Source: Aegilops tauschii subsp. strangulata (lineage: Eukaryota; Streptophyta; Magnoliopsida; Poales; Poaceae). Taken from it: a DNA stretch of 64,000 nucleotides. The DNA lies in assembly GCF_002575655.3 (NCBI RefSeq), contig NC_053035.3:380161792-380225791 (forward strand), read 5' to 3'. The position numbers and the translations under genes are program-made. The notes under the pieces are model-generated. The model had not been told where the DNA came from. It searched no databases and saw only the letters and a program-made list of their open reading frames with translations. Numbering within the stretch: position 1 is the stretch's first letter; every line of letters starts with the position of its first letter. Below are positions 12,132 to 23,677 of this stretch, in pieces.

Positions 12132-12212
12132 TCCTCGGAGCTGCATCACAAGTACAACGTCCGCTCTATCCCGATCCGCAAGGGCGACGAGGTGCAAGTC
12201 ATGAACGACACC
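12132..12212 (+). pseudogene. Ribosomal protein L26-like fragment 1
   Basis: Frame from 12132 reads ...SSEL-HHKYNVRSIPIRK-GDEVQVMNDT and stops at TAG 12213-12215. This matches what I remember of the N-terminal third of plant cytosolic 60S ribosomal protein L26 (uL24), which has a KYNVRSIPIRKDDEVQV block. About 27 codons survive, with no start codon and no RNA-binding KOW remainder. It directly follows the tandem array of Gypsy-2, so it is probably a captured or retro-inserted scrap and not a gene. A protein search would settle it. Confidence 0.7.
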
Positions 12213-12215
12213 TAG

Positions 12216-12265
12216 TGCTCGTATCCACAGCTCTCTCGTTGGAGCTGTGTCACAAGTACAACGTC
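12216..12265 (+). pseudogene. Ribosomal protein L26-like fragment 2
   Basis: Immediately downstream, in frame with position 12230, the sequence reads VSTALSLEL-CHKYNV and then diverges. It overlaps fragment 1 in content (SEL-HKYNV) but begins about ten residues further upstream in the protein. It is therefore a second partial copy and not a continuation, implying a local duplication of the captured piece. Confidence 0.55.
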
Positions 12266-12829
12266 TATTACGAGTTAAGAAATCTGAATGTGGTGAAGAC
12301 AAAGCAACCATGTTCAGAAAGAAACCAAGTTCGGATAAATCCAGCAAAGTTCAGAACCACGAACATAAGTACCACTACTAGGAAAAGGCCTACTAATGGC
12401 GCACCTAATTTGGCCATTAATGGCGCATTAGTGGTGCGCCATTAGTGCCATGCCATTAGTATATTTTACTAATGGCGCACCACTGGTGCGCCATTAGTAT
12501 CTGGTATACTAATGGCGCACCCCAGATGCGCCATTAGTATATACAACAGTGCGCCACTAGTATGCCTCCCAGGGGGCCATCTATACCCAGGTGCTTTGGC
12601 ATACTAATGGCGCACAACAACAGGATGCGCCATTAGTAACTTCGGCATACTAATGGCGCACTGTTTAGTGATGCGCCATTATTATCCTTTGCTATTTTTG
12701 AATTTGGATCTGGATCGCGATTTTTTTGCCCATTTTTTGCTCGTTTTTTTGGCTCATTTTTTGCACGATATTATTTCAAATTTTGTTCCTGTTTTTGGAT
12801 CTTGTACGTTCTTTTGCTGTGTTCTTTTG

Positions 12830-13160
12830 CCGGAGAGGAGTTCGCCGGAGAGGAGGAGGAGGAGGTCGCCGGAGAGGTGCTCGCCTACATCGCCGGAGAG
12901 GAGGAGGAGGTCGCCGGAGAGGAGTTCACCGGAGCATCGGAGAGGAGGAAGGAGAAACCATGAGGGGAGCTCACCGAAGAGGAGGGAGGAGGAGCTCACC
13001 GAAGAGGAGGGAGGAGGAGCTCACCGGAGAGGAGGGAGTAGGAGCTCACCGGAGAGGAGGGAGGAGGAGCTCACCGGAGAGGAGGGAGGAGGAGCTCACC
13101 GGAGAGGAGGGAGAAGGAGATGAAGTGGAGGAGAGGTGGAGTGGAGGAGAAGAATGAAGA
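12830..13160. repeat. Purine-rich minisatellite inside CACTA-N
   Basis: Units such as GAGGAGCTCACCGGAGAG repeat with a period of roughly 30 bp from about 12960 to 13110, preceded by GGAGAGGAGGAGGAGGTCGCC units. Several frames stay open simply because the repeat lacks stop codons. Nothing here looks like a protein. Confidence 0.8.
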
Positions 13161-13197
13161 GGTAAGGAGGAGAGGACACGCCCAGCCATATATACGG

Positions 13198-13490
13198 CAT
13201 AGTAATGGCGCACCGTGGGCAGGTGCGCCATTACTATTTTTTTTTATTTTTTTATTTATTTTGAATTTTGAAGGCGGGAAGATACTAATGGCACACCATG
13301 GGCAGGTGCGCCATTAGTAACTTTTTTTTATTTTTTTGATTTATTTTGAATTTTGAAGGCGGGAAGATACTAATGGCGCACCATGGGCAGGTGCTCCATT
13401 AGTAACTTTTTTTATTTTTTTAATTTATTTTGAATTTTGAAGGCGGGAAGATAGTAATGGCGCACCATGGGCAGGTGCGCCATTAGTAAG
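13198..13490. repeat. Four tandem copies of about 85 bp in the CACTA-N right arm
   Basis: The string TAATGGCGCACCATGGGCAG followed by an AT-rich TTTTGAATTTTGAAGGCGGG recurs at about 13200, 13285, 13370 and 13455. Each unit carries one pair of inverted subterminal motifs, so the array multiplies paired binding sites. Confidence 0.8.
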
Positions 13491-14514
13491 TTTGATTTTT
13501 TTGAATTTTTTTGCCTCTCCAGATCTTAAAAGCCCCGTATCTTTTTTCTGTTAGGTTTTTGAGGATTTTGAAAATGTTTAACGGGGTTCCCCCGTTTAAA
13601 TTCGGATGTAACTTTTCGAGTAGATGATTTTTCATATAAAAAACTTTTTCATCCGAGTTCGTATGCAAAAGTTATGCCCATTTTAATAAATTCCAGAGAG
13701 ATTTTGCAAATAAAGTCGAAATTCATATTTGTTAATTTTCCCAACAACTAGACCACATATCACATGGGAAACTTATTTTATTTTATTTTTTGACATTTCC
13801 ATCATTTTCTTTTATTTCTTTTAATACTGAAAAGGCGGTCCACCGGGGGGGGGGGTTGCATTCGGTGTAATGGGCCAAGTTACTAATGGCGCACCGTGGG
13901 GGTGGTGCGCCATTAGTAGTTCACCTAGTAATGGCGCACCTCCCCAACCGTGCGCCATTAGTAGTTTTTCAAAAAAAAAAATTGAAATAAACAAAATTAC
14001 TAATGGCGCACCTGTGAGTGGTGCGCCATTAGTAGTTCAACTAGTAATGGCGCACCGTGGGTGGTGCGTCATTAGTAGTTGAACTACTAATGGCGCACCA
14101 CTCACAGGTGCGCCATTAGTTGTTTAAAAAATAAAAAAAAATTGAAAAAAAAATTTGAAACATAATTACTAATGGCGCACCGTGGGGTGGTGCGCCATTA
14201 CTAGTTGAACTACTAATGGCGCACCATCCCACGGTGCGCCATTAGTAGTTTTGAAAGAATTAAAAATTTTTTTTTTACTAATGGCGCACCGTGGATGTGG
14301 TGCGCCATTAGTATTTTCACACTAATGGCGCACCGACACATGGTGCGCCATTAGTATTATTAATGGCGCACCACATGTACAGTGCGCCATTAGTGACCAT
14401 TCCATCTATAGCCCTTTTCCTAGTAGTGTACTCAGGCCTCAGGCCCGAAAGAGTTTAAAGGTTACATAATCACTCGGCATTCCGAGGCAAATAAAAGTAA
14501 GGCATACAGTTTGT

Positions 14515-17500
14515 TCACTCGGCAGGAGGAGGGCTTGCTGGCTCGACGAAATTGTCAAGGTCGATGCCATCTGCAATACGAGTGGCAGCATCGATGAAGG
14601 TCTCCATGAAGGACCGGAATTGATGCTTCTTGGTGTTGGCGACTTTCAGAGCTGCGAGCTTCTCCTCTTTGACCTCCTTGCAATGGACTTGAACCAGGGA
14701 CAGAGCCACATCGGCGCCACAACGAGCAGACGACTTCTTCCACTCTTGCACTCGACGAGGGATTTCATTGATTCGAGTCATCAGGGACTCGAGATCATTT
14801 TGGAACGTCACAGCTGGCCAGAGCTCCGTGTCAATCCTCGACACCGCCACTTTCAGACAGGCAAGATGATCTCTACTCGCATCGTCATCCTTGACGGGGG
14901 AGTTTATGGGGTCCATATTCGACTCGATCCGCCTAGTCTCTTCCTCGAAGTTTTGACAGAATTCTGCACACACAGAAAATGGTGAGTCGGTAGTTATATG
15001 ATGAGTCGACAGTTACAAATCAGCCGGACAAGGGAAAGTACCTTCAAGCACAAGGAACATCTTCTTGGTGAGTCCTCCTAGATAAACCTCAAGTTTGTCC
15101 CTCTTTCGAGTGAGATCTCCGACCTTGTCGGTCAGAGCCTCCTTGTCCTTCTTCAGCTGCATGGCTTCTTTGCTGGCTTCGTTAATGGCAGTCTTCAACC
15201 TGGTGTTTTCTTCTTCCAACTTGCTGACTGAAGCCAACTTCTTGTCAGCAAGTTCAGTTTTCTCCCGCGCCTTCTTTTGCGCAGCAGCAAGGTCGAGGTC
15301 CTTCTGCTCTAGAGCCTGCTTCATTTTATCTAAAGAAATAACATTCTTCAGACGAGCTTGGAGTTGTCTGTTTTCACTACGCACATCTGTTCGAGTAGTG
15401 TCACTTGGTTCAAAGAATGAAAGGAAAAGATGACAAGGTAAACAGTCAACAAGTTATTACCTCCCATGGCAGCTGCTTCATCCTTAGCCTTCTGCAAGTT
15501 CTCCTTGGCTAGCTCCAGGTCGAGATTGAGCTGGATCTCTTTTTTCTCCAAGTCAGCGAACCGAACCCCGAAGTCACAGGATTTCTGCAATCAATGAATA
15601 AGACACGTCAATCGACTGGGACAAAGATCAATTGCTTCCGAGCGAAAAGATACAAGTTCAGGTCATTAGAGCAAAAAGAGTTCTAAGACTACTGCTGAAT
15701 CAAACATTCAACAGTAGTCTCGGGGACTACACCAAGTGGGTGCACTTGGCGTGCCCCCACTGGTTCGGTTTTCCACTCGACGTGGTCCGTAAAAAAAAGC
15801 GGCAATAATTGTTCTCAGATCACCGCCGACAGCCCATAGTCGACCGTGCTGTCGGGGACTACACCCAGTGGGTGCACTTGACATGCCCCCACTGGTCCGG
15901 ATCCCACTCGGCACGACCCGTCTAGATCGAGTGGAAGAACTGTAAAGAGCCATTTTGATAAAGACCCCCGCCGAATCAAACATTCGACGGCGGTCTCGGG
16001 GACTACACCCAGTGGGTGCCCTCTGCGTGCCCCCACTGATTCAAGGATACACTCGACGTGACCTAGTCGACTCAAGTGGAAGGACTATTCATCAAAAGTT
16101 AAAGCACCCAATGGGTGAACGGATGCAAGGTGCAAATCCATGATAGATGCACATTAAAGGTTTCAAAGCGCTCATCCAAGGACATCTTACGAATGATAAA
16201 GCAGCAGTTTTCAAGTACCATATCCTAACAGAGCAAGAGTCAAGCCAAAGATCAGTCAGAAATCAACTAACCTGGACGTTGGCCTGGAGAGCTGAGCTTG
16301 CATCATAAGCAGCCTGGCTAGCCTCGTGCATCACCTTCATCTGCTCCATCATAGGGCCTGCTTGGCGTATAACTTCCTTAGCAGCGCTTACCTGGTCCTC
16401 TGGGACATGATGGGCAGCGAAGAGTGAAACTTGTGGAACAATCGAAGCAGTCGGAGGATCTGAGGCATGGGGTTGCACGGACGAAGCAAGGACTTGAGCG
16501 GTCGACGCCGAAGGATGAGCAGTCGACACAGGATCGACAAAAGAAACGGAAGCCTGAATTGGATCTCCGGATCGCTAGATCACTGGTTCTGGCACTGGTG
16601 TCGACTGAGGCACCTTGCTGGCGGGCACCCTCCTGCTCGAAGTCCTGCCTTTCCTTCCCCTGGTCTTTTGAGGCACGTCTTCGTCGTTGTCTAGAAGTTC
16701 AAAGACATTTTGTGGTTCTACAAAAGACTCGACCATAAGAATTCACTCGACCAACAGTACAATCGACGAAATAAACGCAAGATTGCGTAGCTGTACCCGC
16801 TTTTGAAGTGGCCACATCTTCAGTTTCCTCATCGTCCCGATCTTTGCAAATGTCCTTGGAGGTCCCAGAAGTCGCAGCACTGAAAGTTTCAGAAACCACT
16901 CCGTCAAGCAAGAGAATGAGTCGACAATAACATGGAAAGTTCCCAGGCGACACAAAACCAAAGGGATAAAACAAAACACTTACGCAGAAGCGACGGGAAC
17001 GTCCACCTTGATCTTGGGCAAGGCCTTCCAAGGCTTTGAGGGAGCGACCTTGGGCTGCTTGGCGACCTTTTCAGATGGTTCCGGAGACGAAGTCCGAGTG
17101 CGCTTTTGCGCTTGTGTGCTTGGAGGCACTGCCTTGCCACGCCCTCCTGCAGGGTCTTGAGACTGCTTGGTTCTATGTTCTGAGCGAGGTGGCGACTCGA
17201 CTTCCTCACTGTCGTCCGAGTCGTCGCTGTCGTGTGGTGACTGCCAGTCGCCACTCTCATCCGTACTCTCCGTCCCCTCCTGGACTTGATCCCCGTTCGG
17301 CATCGAATACATCTCAGTAAAAATCTACAAGTCAAAGAATTAAAACAACATCGATCAGATTCCAAGACAGTTGCAAATCAGAGTGAAAAGATACTCGGTG
17401 ACAAAGGTCAGACCTTGTCTGTCTCGTTTTTAGCGTCGAATGGTGCAACCCTCCTAGACCCCCTGGGGTTGTCTTTGTTTCCAGTGATGCTCCGCAGCCG

Positions 17501-18403
17501 CTGTGCCACCGTCTCCTCGGTGACCTCCTCTGGGTGGACCCGAGTGGTGTCACTGGTGCCCGAGTACATCCACATCGGATGATCACGAGCTTGGGGGGCT
17601 GGATGCATCGACTGAGACACCTCCAACAAATCCATGTCAGTCACACCGTCACGGACCAGCTGAACTACCCGGTCGACTAGCATGGACACTTCCGCTTTCT
17701 CTTCTGAAGTCACGGTCAATGAAGAGGGTCACTCGATCCATGGTGAAAGGGGGAAGACCAGTCGACTGACTAGGGGTCGGAACATCTTGGCAATAGAACC
17801 AGGTCGACTGCCATCCCCTAACCGACTCGGGAAGAGTCATAGGAGGAAAAGTACTCCTACCCCTCATCTGAATCCCTAAGCCCCCACACATTTGGATCAC
17901 GTGCGTTTTTTTGTCAGTCGGATTTGCCTTCTTCACAGACTAGGAACGACAGGTAAAGATGTGCTTGAATAGAACCCAATGCGGTCGACAACCCAAGAAG
18001 TTTTCACACAAAGAGACGAACGCAGTGAGACATGTGATAGTGTTGGGAGAGAAATGATGAAGTTGGGCACCAAAGAATTTCAGGAAACCCCGGAAAAAGG
18101 ATGCGGAGGCAGAGTGAAACCGCGGTCGACATGAGTTGCGAGGAGGACACACTCAACATCCTGTGGCTGAGGCTCGGTCTCATTCCCAGGCAACCTCCAA
18201 GTCCCGTGAGCAATGAAGCCCGCATCAGCCAGATCCTCCAGATCTTCTTTCAGGATCGTGGACCGAATCCAGTCCCCCTGGATCCAACCAGGCAGCAATC
18301 CGGACCGCGACGACGATCCCCGACTCGTCGTCTTGCCCTTCGCCTTCACCATCGCCGTCGCTTTCTTCGCGCGCTCCAGGGCCGCTGTCTTGTCTTTTCG
18401 CAT
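14515..18403 (-). pseudogene. Antisense accessory gene of Gypsy-2 (putative gypsy-type transposon domain), broken
   Basis: Minus-strand multi-exon gene lying between pol and the 3' LTR, opposite to pol. Likely start ATG at 18403. The N-terminal part (18403 to about 17730) matches the family annotated in cereals as 'putative gypsy type transposon' (Transposase_28): conserved G-x-W-x-x-P-G-x-E region, then the FLxFFGxQLHHFxPN block near 18050. Middle exons (17719-17408, 17312-16980) are acidic and Ser/Pro-rich; later exons (15590-15013, 14973-14515) are long coiled coils, ending PASPPPAE. Breaks: frameshift in a T-run near 18090, TAG near 17937-17940, frameshift near 17725. A similar gene lies antisense in Gypsy-1. 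Role unknown. Confidence 0.65.
15717..16085. repeat. Three tandem units of about 135-140 bp within the antisense gene
   Basis: The block TCGGGGACTACACCCAGTGG, followed by a GTGCCCCCACTGG segment, occurs at about 15718, 15852 and 15995. It sits in what would be an intron of the antisense gene, and lies outside the 71-bp array. It is another sign that this element type gains local repeats readily. Confidence 0.75.
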
Positions 18404-18928
18404 TGCGGCGGACTGCGCACGGGCGGGGCGTCGAGGATGGAGGAGGACGCGGTGGAGAAGCAGAGGAGGAAGAAGGGGAATAAGACGCACTGTGCAAACA
18501 CATCAGCCTCGACGCCTTTTATGGGCCTGCTTCTGAGTGGCTGACTCGTGGACCCAAGTGATCCTGTCAAATCCCGCAACAGTCGCGTGCCTGTTACGTG
18601 GCGAAAAAGGAGGCGCGAGAATCGAGGCACCCCTGTGTATCCATTCCATTTATTGCGGCGTACTCCATCCCGCGTGCTTCCCCGAAACTTTGAATCCCGT
18701 GAGATCCGGGAACTGCAGAGTAACCAATCGCGCCGAAGATTTCGTACCATATCAACAGTCGAAGATTATCAGCATAGTTCACTCGACAACCTCTGAATCG
18801 ATCAAGGCGACTGAAATAAGGTTGAAGTTCCTGCATGGTCCCCAGAATCAGATTAAATGCCTTCGAAGCATAAGAATCAGGTCAGGATCAGCTTCAACTC
18901 TCTTTTTTCACTCGGGCCTCAATCCATT

Positions 18929-18987
18929 CGGGGGCTAATGACGATGCCGTGGACCTAGGGTAGGGTCATAGGCCTGACCTAGACACC
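18929..18987 (+). repeat. Polypurine tract and truncated 3' LTR of Gypsy-2
   Basis: A CGGGGGCTAA purine tract precedes TGACGATGCCGTGGACC, a TG start expected for an LTR, at 18939. Only 49 bp remain before the TGTCACACCC start of the inserted LARD LTR at 18988. The rest of this LTR is not found in the window. Confidence 0.6.
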
Positions 18988-21900
18988 TGTCACACCCTGA
19001 TTTTCATGGCACAACACTTAAGATTGTAAATCATGATAAAATGTGGTTTGACAAAAACTTTTGAGTGTTTTGGTCTTTGCTTGATTTGAGTTTTGTCTGC
19101 TGTTTGCAAGTGCTCTAAAAATCAAATATATCCTACAACTCTTATACTCCTTCTCCTTGATCCAAAAACCTTTCCCAATGACCATGCCATGTGTGTTGGA
19201 CATAAAAATGATTTCTTGCGAAAATATTTTGGCCAAAATGTATTTTCTAAATTAGGATTTCCAAAAACCCCTGAATTGAGACTTGAACTACAAGTACTTA
19301 ATTAAGGGTGTGAAAAATCTTTCAAAAATTATATTTGACTCCTATTAGATATAGGACACCCAGAAACCACAAAAATATAATTTTAAAAGTTATTTTCCTA
19401 TTTTATTTAAAGGCTTTTTCTTAAGTATAGAAATGGTCTTAAATAGGTTAAAATTATTTAAAAGCTTCGAAAATATTTGAGAAAAATCAGGGAAACTGAG
19501 TGGACATATATTTTCTATATATAGGAGTTTAAGAACATGGTCATGTTCAAAATATTGGACAAAACCTCCCAAAACCATTTCTGCCCATTTCAAGGATTTG
19601 AAATATTTCTATAGGAAATATTTTCATAAAAATCCAACAAAATTCCATCATGTCACAAATGCCCTATTTGGTGATCTTGCCAAGTATCATGTCTTGGAGA
19701 ACAATATAACATCATCAAATCCCCTCAAAACCATTTCTGTCCATTTTGAAGTTTGAGCAACTTTACATTGCCAAACATGTCCAAATGTTCTCAAACCTTG
19801 TGAACATGCTCAAATGGTCTATTTATTCATCTAGACCAAATGTAAGAAGTTGGAGAGAATGTTATCTTTATCAAAGTGCCCCAAAACCCTTCCTGTCCAG
19901 AACCAAATTCGAACAACTCTACATTGGCAACTTTCTCCTTTTGATCTCAACTTTTGTGGGCATCTTCATACCCTCAAATAACGACACTACACCAAGTGGT
20001 GCACCAAGGAGAATAGATTTGCATGGCCAGATCTTGGAAAGTCCATTTCTGCTGATTTCTAGGATTTACAAAAGTTGCATTGGCCACTTTCTCCATTTGA
20101 CCTCCAAACTGGTGGTCACTACTATTATGTGATGCCACTCACTCCTGGTAAATAGGATGGCAAGAAGAATGCATTTGCTTGCCCAAACCACCATCAAACA
20201 CCTTCTGACAAAATTTAAAACTCCATGTTTCAACCCCTTCCACTAATCTCCATGAGCAGAAACTCTTCCCACAACCTCTCCTAGTCCCCCTCTACCTCTG
20301 GTGTGCTTCTCTGCCCGAGAGGCAATGATGAAGTGGGCAGGGGTCTACTTTTCTTCTCTGGACAACAGCATTTTCACTCTTTCTCTCCACCCCTCCTCTC
20401 TTCTACTGGCTCCCCAAGGCATCCAATGCCAGTTTGCCATTGTTTACTGCCCCTGCAGCCACTAGACACAAGTGGACACGCGGGTGCGCGCGGAAAAGCC
20501 GTGTGTGCCGGCCAAAAACGCGCTCTTGAGCGCCTGGCAGGGCGTTCGACCGTTGACACCGCGTCCCGCGACCACCTCGAGCCTCCCCCTTGCGCCAGTC
20601 GAGGGGTCTCGACGTCCGCAACACGCCACCGTGTTGGCCCCCTCCTTCCCCTCTCTGTCCTTCCCATGCCGCGCATGCCCAGAGCCGCCCGAGCCAGCCA
20701 ATGCGCGTGCGAGCTCTTGGCTCCACCCGGAGCTCGCCCCGCTCCCTCTCTCTCTCTTTCTGGCGCCCTACTCCACCCCCACGAACACCCTAGACATGGC
20801 CCGGTGAGCCAACTCGGCCCCTGGCGTTGGCTAGGGCGCGGCCGTGGTTGCCGTCCACGGTGCTCCGAGGCCTCGCCATATAAGTCCGCCCCTGACCTCC
20901 CTCTGGACCCCCTTTGCTCTCTCTCTCTCTCCCGTGCACCCCCTGGGCCAAGCCAACTCTCTCCCCGTGCCCTCCATCGACCTCTATGGCCAGTGCCGAG
21001 CCGCCGGCCTCCTCCAAAATTCCCATGAACCAGGGCTCCTTCCCCCTCCTTTCTCCATCAGGAAAACCACCAGGCCACGGAGGAACCTTCCCCCTCTTCT
21101 TCCTCTGCTCCGGTAACCCGTAGCACTGATGCCACCATCACCATTGGCCTCGTCCGCCGTGCAAACGCCCTGCTCGACCCCGTACTCCTCGGCGACCGTG
21201 CCACCGGCGGATGGATGCGTTCGTGCTCCCTGAGTATGCCGGTGGGCCGAGCGCCGTGGGAGGTGGTCGGGGTCGCCGGCAATCATCGCCGGAGTCATCG
21301 GCCGTGCCAGCCGCTCGAGGCTAAAGACGACCGTGGCGGCCTGTGGGCGGGCCCCGCACGTCAGCGAGTCGGCGCCCGGGCCCGCGGGGTTTAAGTGGAA
21401 ATGGCTTCACCGAATCCGCCTTCGACGTCACCGGTATCGCTCGTGCGGCCGTGCTGCTGGGCCGGCCCACTAGCTATCTCTCGTCCAGTGCGAGTTCTAG
21501 GTATAAACCTAAACCTTTTCATTTTCTTTTCTAGTAAGCTTCAAAAAAATCCATAAACAATTCAAATAGACTCCAAATTTGATGATTCGAATTTCTAGTA
21601 GCTCATAAAATCATGATCTATCTCATGGAGCAATTTGCACATTTTTCCAGAAACTTTCTCTTCACAAACATTTATCAAATCTGGTTTTTCCATTTCTGTG
21701 ATAAACTTTAGAAAATCACAGAGAGCCCATAATTGATCCAAATCCATTTATTGAAATTCCTAGATTCTTATATGTTCATCACTTAGTTTCTGAACATTTT
21801 TACTAATACTTTCTGTGCCACCTCAAATAATGGTCTATTTCTTCATGTATATCCAACTTTGCAAATTCATAGGAAAATCATTTGAACTCCAAATTCAGTG

Positions 21901-23677
21901 AAACCAACTCCTAGGTTCTTATAAAATCATTCCTTGTGAAATGGGTGCCTTTTCTCAATTTTCAAAATAATTCTTCTGGACACTTCTTGCAAATCCACAA
22001 ACCCCTTGATTCCATCATATTGAAATGTTCAGAAATATCCATTGATCAAATCCCAATGAAACCACCTTGGTCATTTCTCATATGACCAAAGGTATCCAAG
22101 AAAAGTCAAATTCATATTTTTAGAGCACTTTTATTTTGCCTTGTTGTGTTGCTTATTGTGATTGTTTCCGATGTTAGTTGACAAATAGACGGAGTATTTG
22201 GAGGAGGACCAGAAGACTTGAAGACTCTGATGAACCAGGCAAGCAGCCCTTTGACCATGATTCACCTCTCTTGTTCATCGATAAATTTTCCGTATGCATA
22301 ATGACGTTGTTGATTATGAGCTTGATACAACCGTTGCACTGTTGCATGTCCGTTGGCACTTGCATGTTCATATCCTTACCATGTGCTAGAGATGCGATGA
22401 GAAATACCTGATATCGACGCATGATGTTGCATCTATGCCATGATCATCCCTTGGTTACATTCCTTTGAAAATCCCATCGGGTGCCTCTAATGCCCGTGGG
22501 TAATGTTGAACCAGGTCACCACTTGATGAAGAAGTGGTGCACCGAAGCAAGTGAATATGTGTTGTTTACAGAGACGGATTAGATTTAAGATTTGTTGACC
22601 ATCCCAACCCTACATGCGCAACCACTCTACCCTTATATGGGAAAGGGCATTGTTGATTACCTAGGCCGATACTAGCATGGTGCCCACATTACTAGTGACG
22701 GGGGTTACATGAGGTCACTCTCGGGACGGGGTCGTGCTTGGATAGGCGGCCATGACTATTTTCACAGGGCACCGGACACACCGTTGGTCCCTGCGTGTAT
22801 GTGTGATAATGAAAAGGGAAGAGTCCCAAGATCTTGATGCTTATACACAAAGGCCGTGTACCAACGAGTGGACCCTATGTTAGTGTCGCCTAGGGAAAGA
22901 TAGTGATCGGGTGCTTCCCCCGAGTACTTGAGGTACTGCGGGATCGTGGATGACACGAAAGCTTCCCGGATCTTGTGGGTAAAGTGTGCAACCTCTGCAG
23001 AGAGTGAAACTATTCGAATAGCCATGTCCACGGTCAAGGACGGTTGGGTGGTGCTGCTTAGACTATGTCCATATGTTTCTGACAGACAACACGGTTTGGT
23101 AATATTGATGATATGACTCGTGACGATGTCACGATGAGCTTGAGCATGAGTTTTTTATAACTCTTTCTCGATGTTGGTGTCTGTAACCTCTTGATACTTG
23201 TTGCAGATGCATTCGTGTCCTTGGTAAATGTTGATCATACTTGCATGAGAAAAACTAGCTTTCCGCAACAATGCCAATTAAGCAGAAGAGCTTTGCATAA
23301 TTATTTTGTTATCACTCTTGGGTTGGTTGCGAGTACATTCAAAGTACCCATTGGCTTGCCACTGGTTATTTTACGGGCCAGGCATGAAAGACAGGATATA
23401 TTGAAGAGTTCTTTGATGACGATCGTGCGAGCTAGGACGCTTTCCCAGTCAGAATGCCTGTAGGGTTAAGGCAGGTGGCCTGGGTTCAAGTTGACGAAGA
23501 TTTCCGCTGCGATGATATATTCAAGACTTGACCATAATGGTCACAATTTGTGTAAAACGGTATGTACGGATGTAAGACTCTTGTTATTCAGCTTCTGTGT
23601 GTTCAGTGAGCATTGATCTCTGGGATCACTGTACACGTGCATTCGGCGATCACGACTTATTAGTCAGGGTCCCCACA
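18988..23677 (+). repeat. LARD LTR1 (complete)
   Basis: Runs from TGTCACACCC to GGTCCCCACA just before the primer site. Three zones: AT-rich 18988-20290, GC-rich 20300-21480 with many stop-free frames, then AT-rich to the end. The GC-rich zone contains a TATA-like CCATATAAG near 20877 with a CT-rich stretch downstream. The reading frames within it are not conserved as proteins between the two LTRs, so I do not call genes. LTR1 has about 220 bp near 20380-20610 that LTR2 lacks. Confidence 0.85.
20876..20890 (+). promoter_or_regulatory. Possible LTR core promoter
   Basis: CGCCATATAAGTCCGCC is the only TATA-like site in the GC-rich middle of the LTR, followed 40-60 bp later by CTCTCTCTCTCT, a plant Y-patch-like stretch. 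The same arrangement is kept in LTR2 near 28728-28790. A U3/R boundary here is plausible but unproven. Confidence 0.35.

Larger units (their letters stand above)
12373..14428. mobile_element. CACTA-N, non-autonomous CACTA element with TAC target duplication
   Basis: Left end CACTACTAGGAAAAGG, right end CCTTTTCCTAGTAGTG: perfect 16-bp terminal inverted repeats. Both sides carry the 3-bp duplication TAC (12370-12372 and 14429-14431). Length 2056 bp. Both arms are packed with subterminal repeats of the form ACTAATGGCGCACC in direct and inverted orientation, the presumed transposase-binding sites. No transposase or other plausible gene; the middle is an AT-rich stretch and a purine-rich GGAGAGGAGGAGG block (12830-13160) whose frames are repeat artefacts. 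Confidence 0.95.
8127..18987 (+). mobile_element. Gypsy-2 LTR retrotransposon remnant, plus strand
   Basis: An older Gypsy element, split by two insertions visible here (Gypsy-1 at 8126/8127, CACTA-N at 12373-14428) and ended at 18987 by a third (LARD LTR1). In order: RT from just before YVDD, RNase H, integrase (to 10766), a 71-bp tandem array, two ribosomal-protein-like scraps, an antisense accessory gene (14515-18403), a polypurine tract near 18929-18936 and the first 49 bp of the 3' LTR. Its 5' half (LTR, gag, protease, N-terminal RT) should lie left of the window, beyond Gypsy-1. Confidence 0.85.

Noticed and set aside
12373..14428. CRISPR-like array of ACTAATGGCGCACC repeats
   Set aside because: Repeats are in both orientations with irregular spacing and lie within perfect CACTA inverted repeats with a TAC duplication; these are subterminal transposon repeats in a plant genome.
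20303..21534. Open frames of up to 241 codons in the GC-rich part of LTR1, with counterparts in LTR2 (28371-29391)
   Set aside because: Frames differ between the two LTRs because of indels and have only compositional bias; GC-rich LTR sequence explains them.
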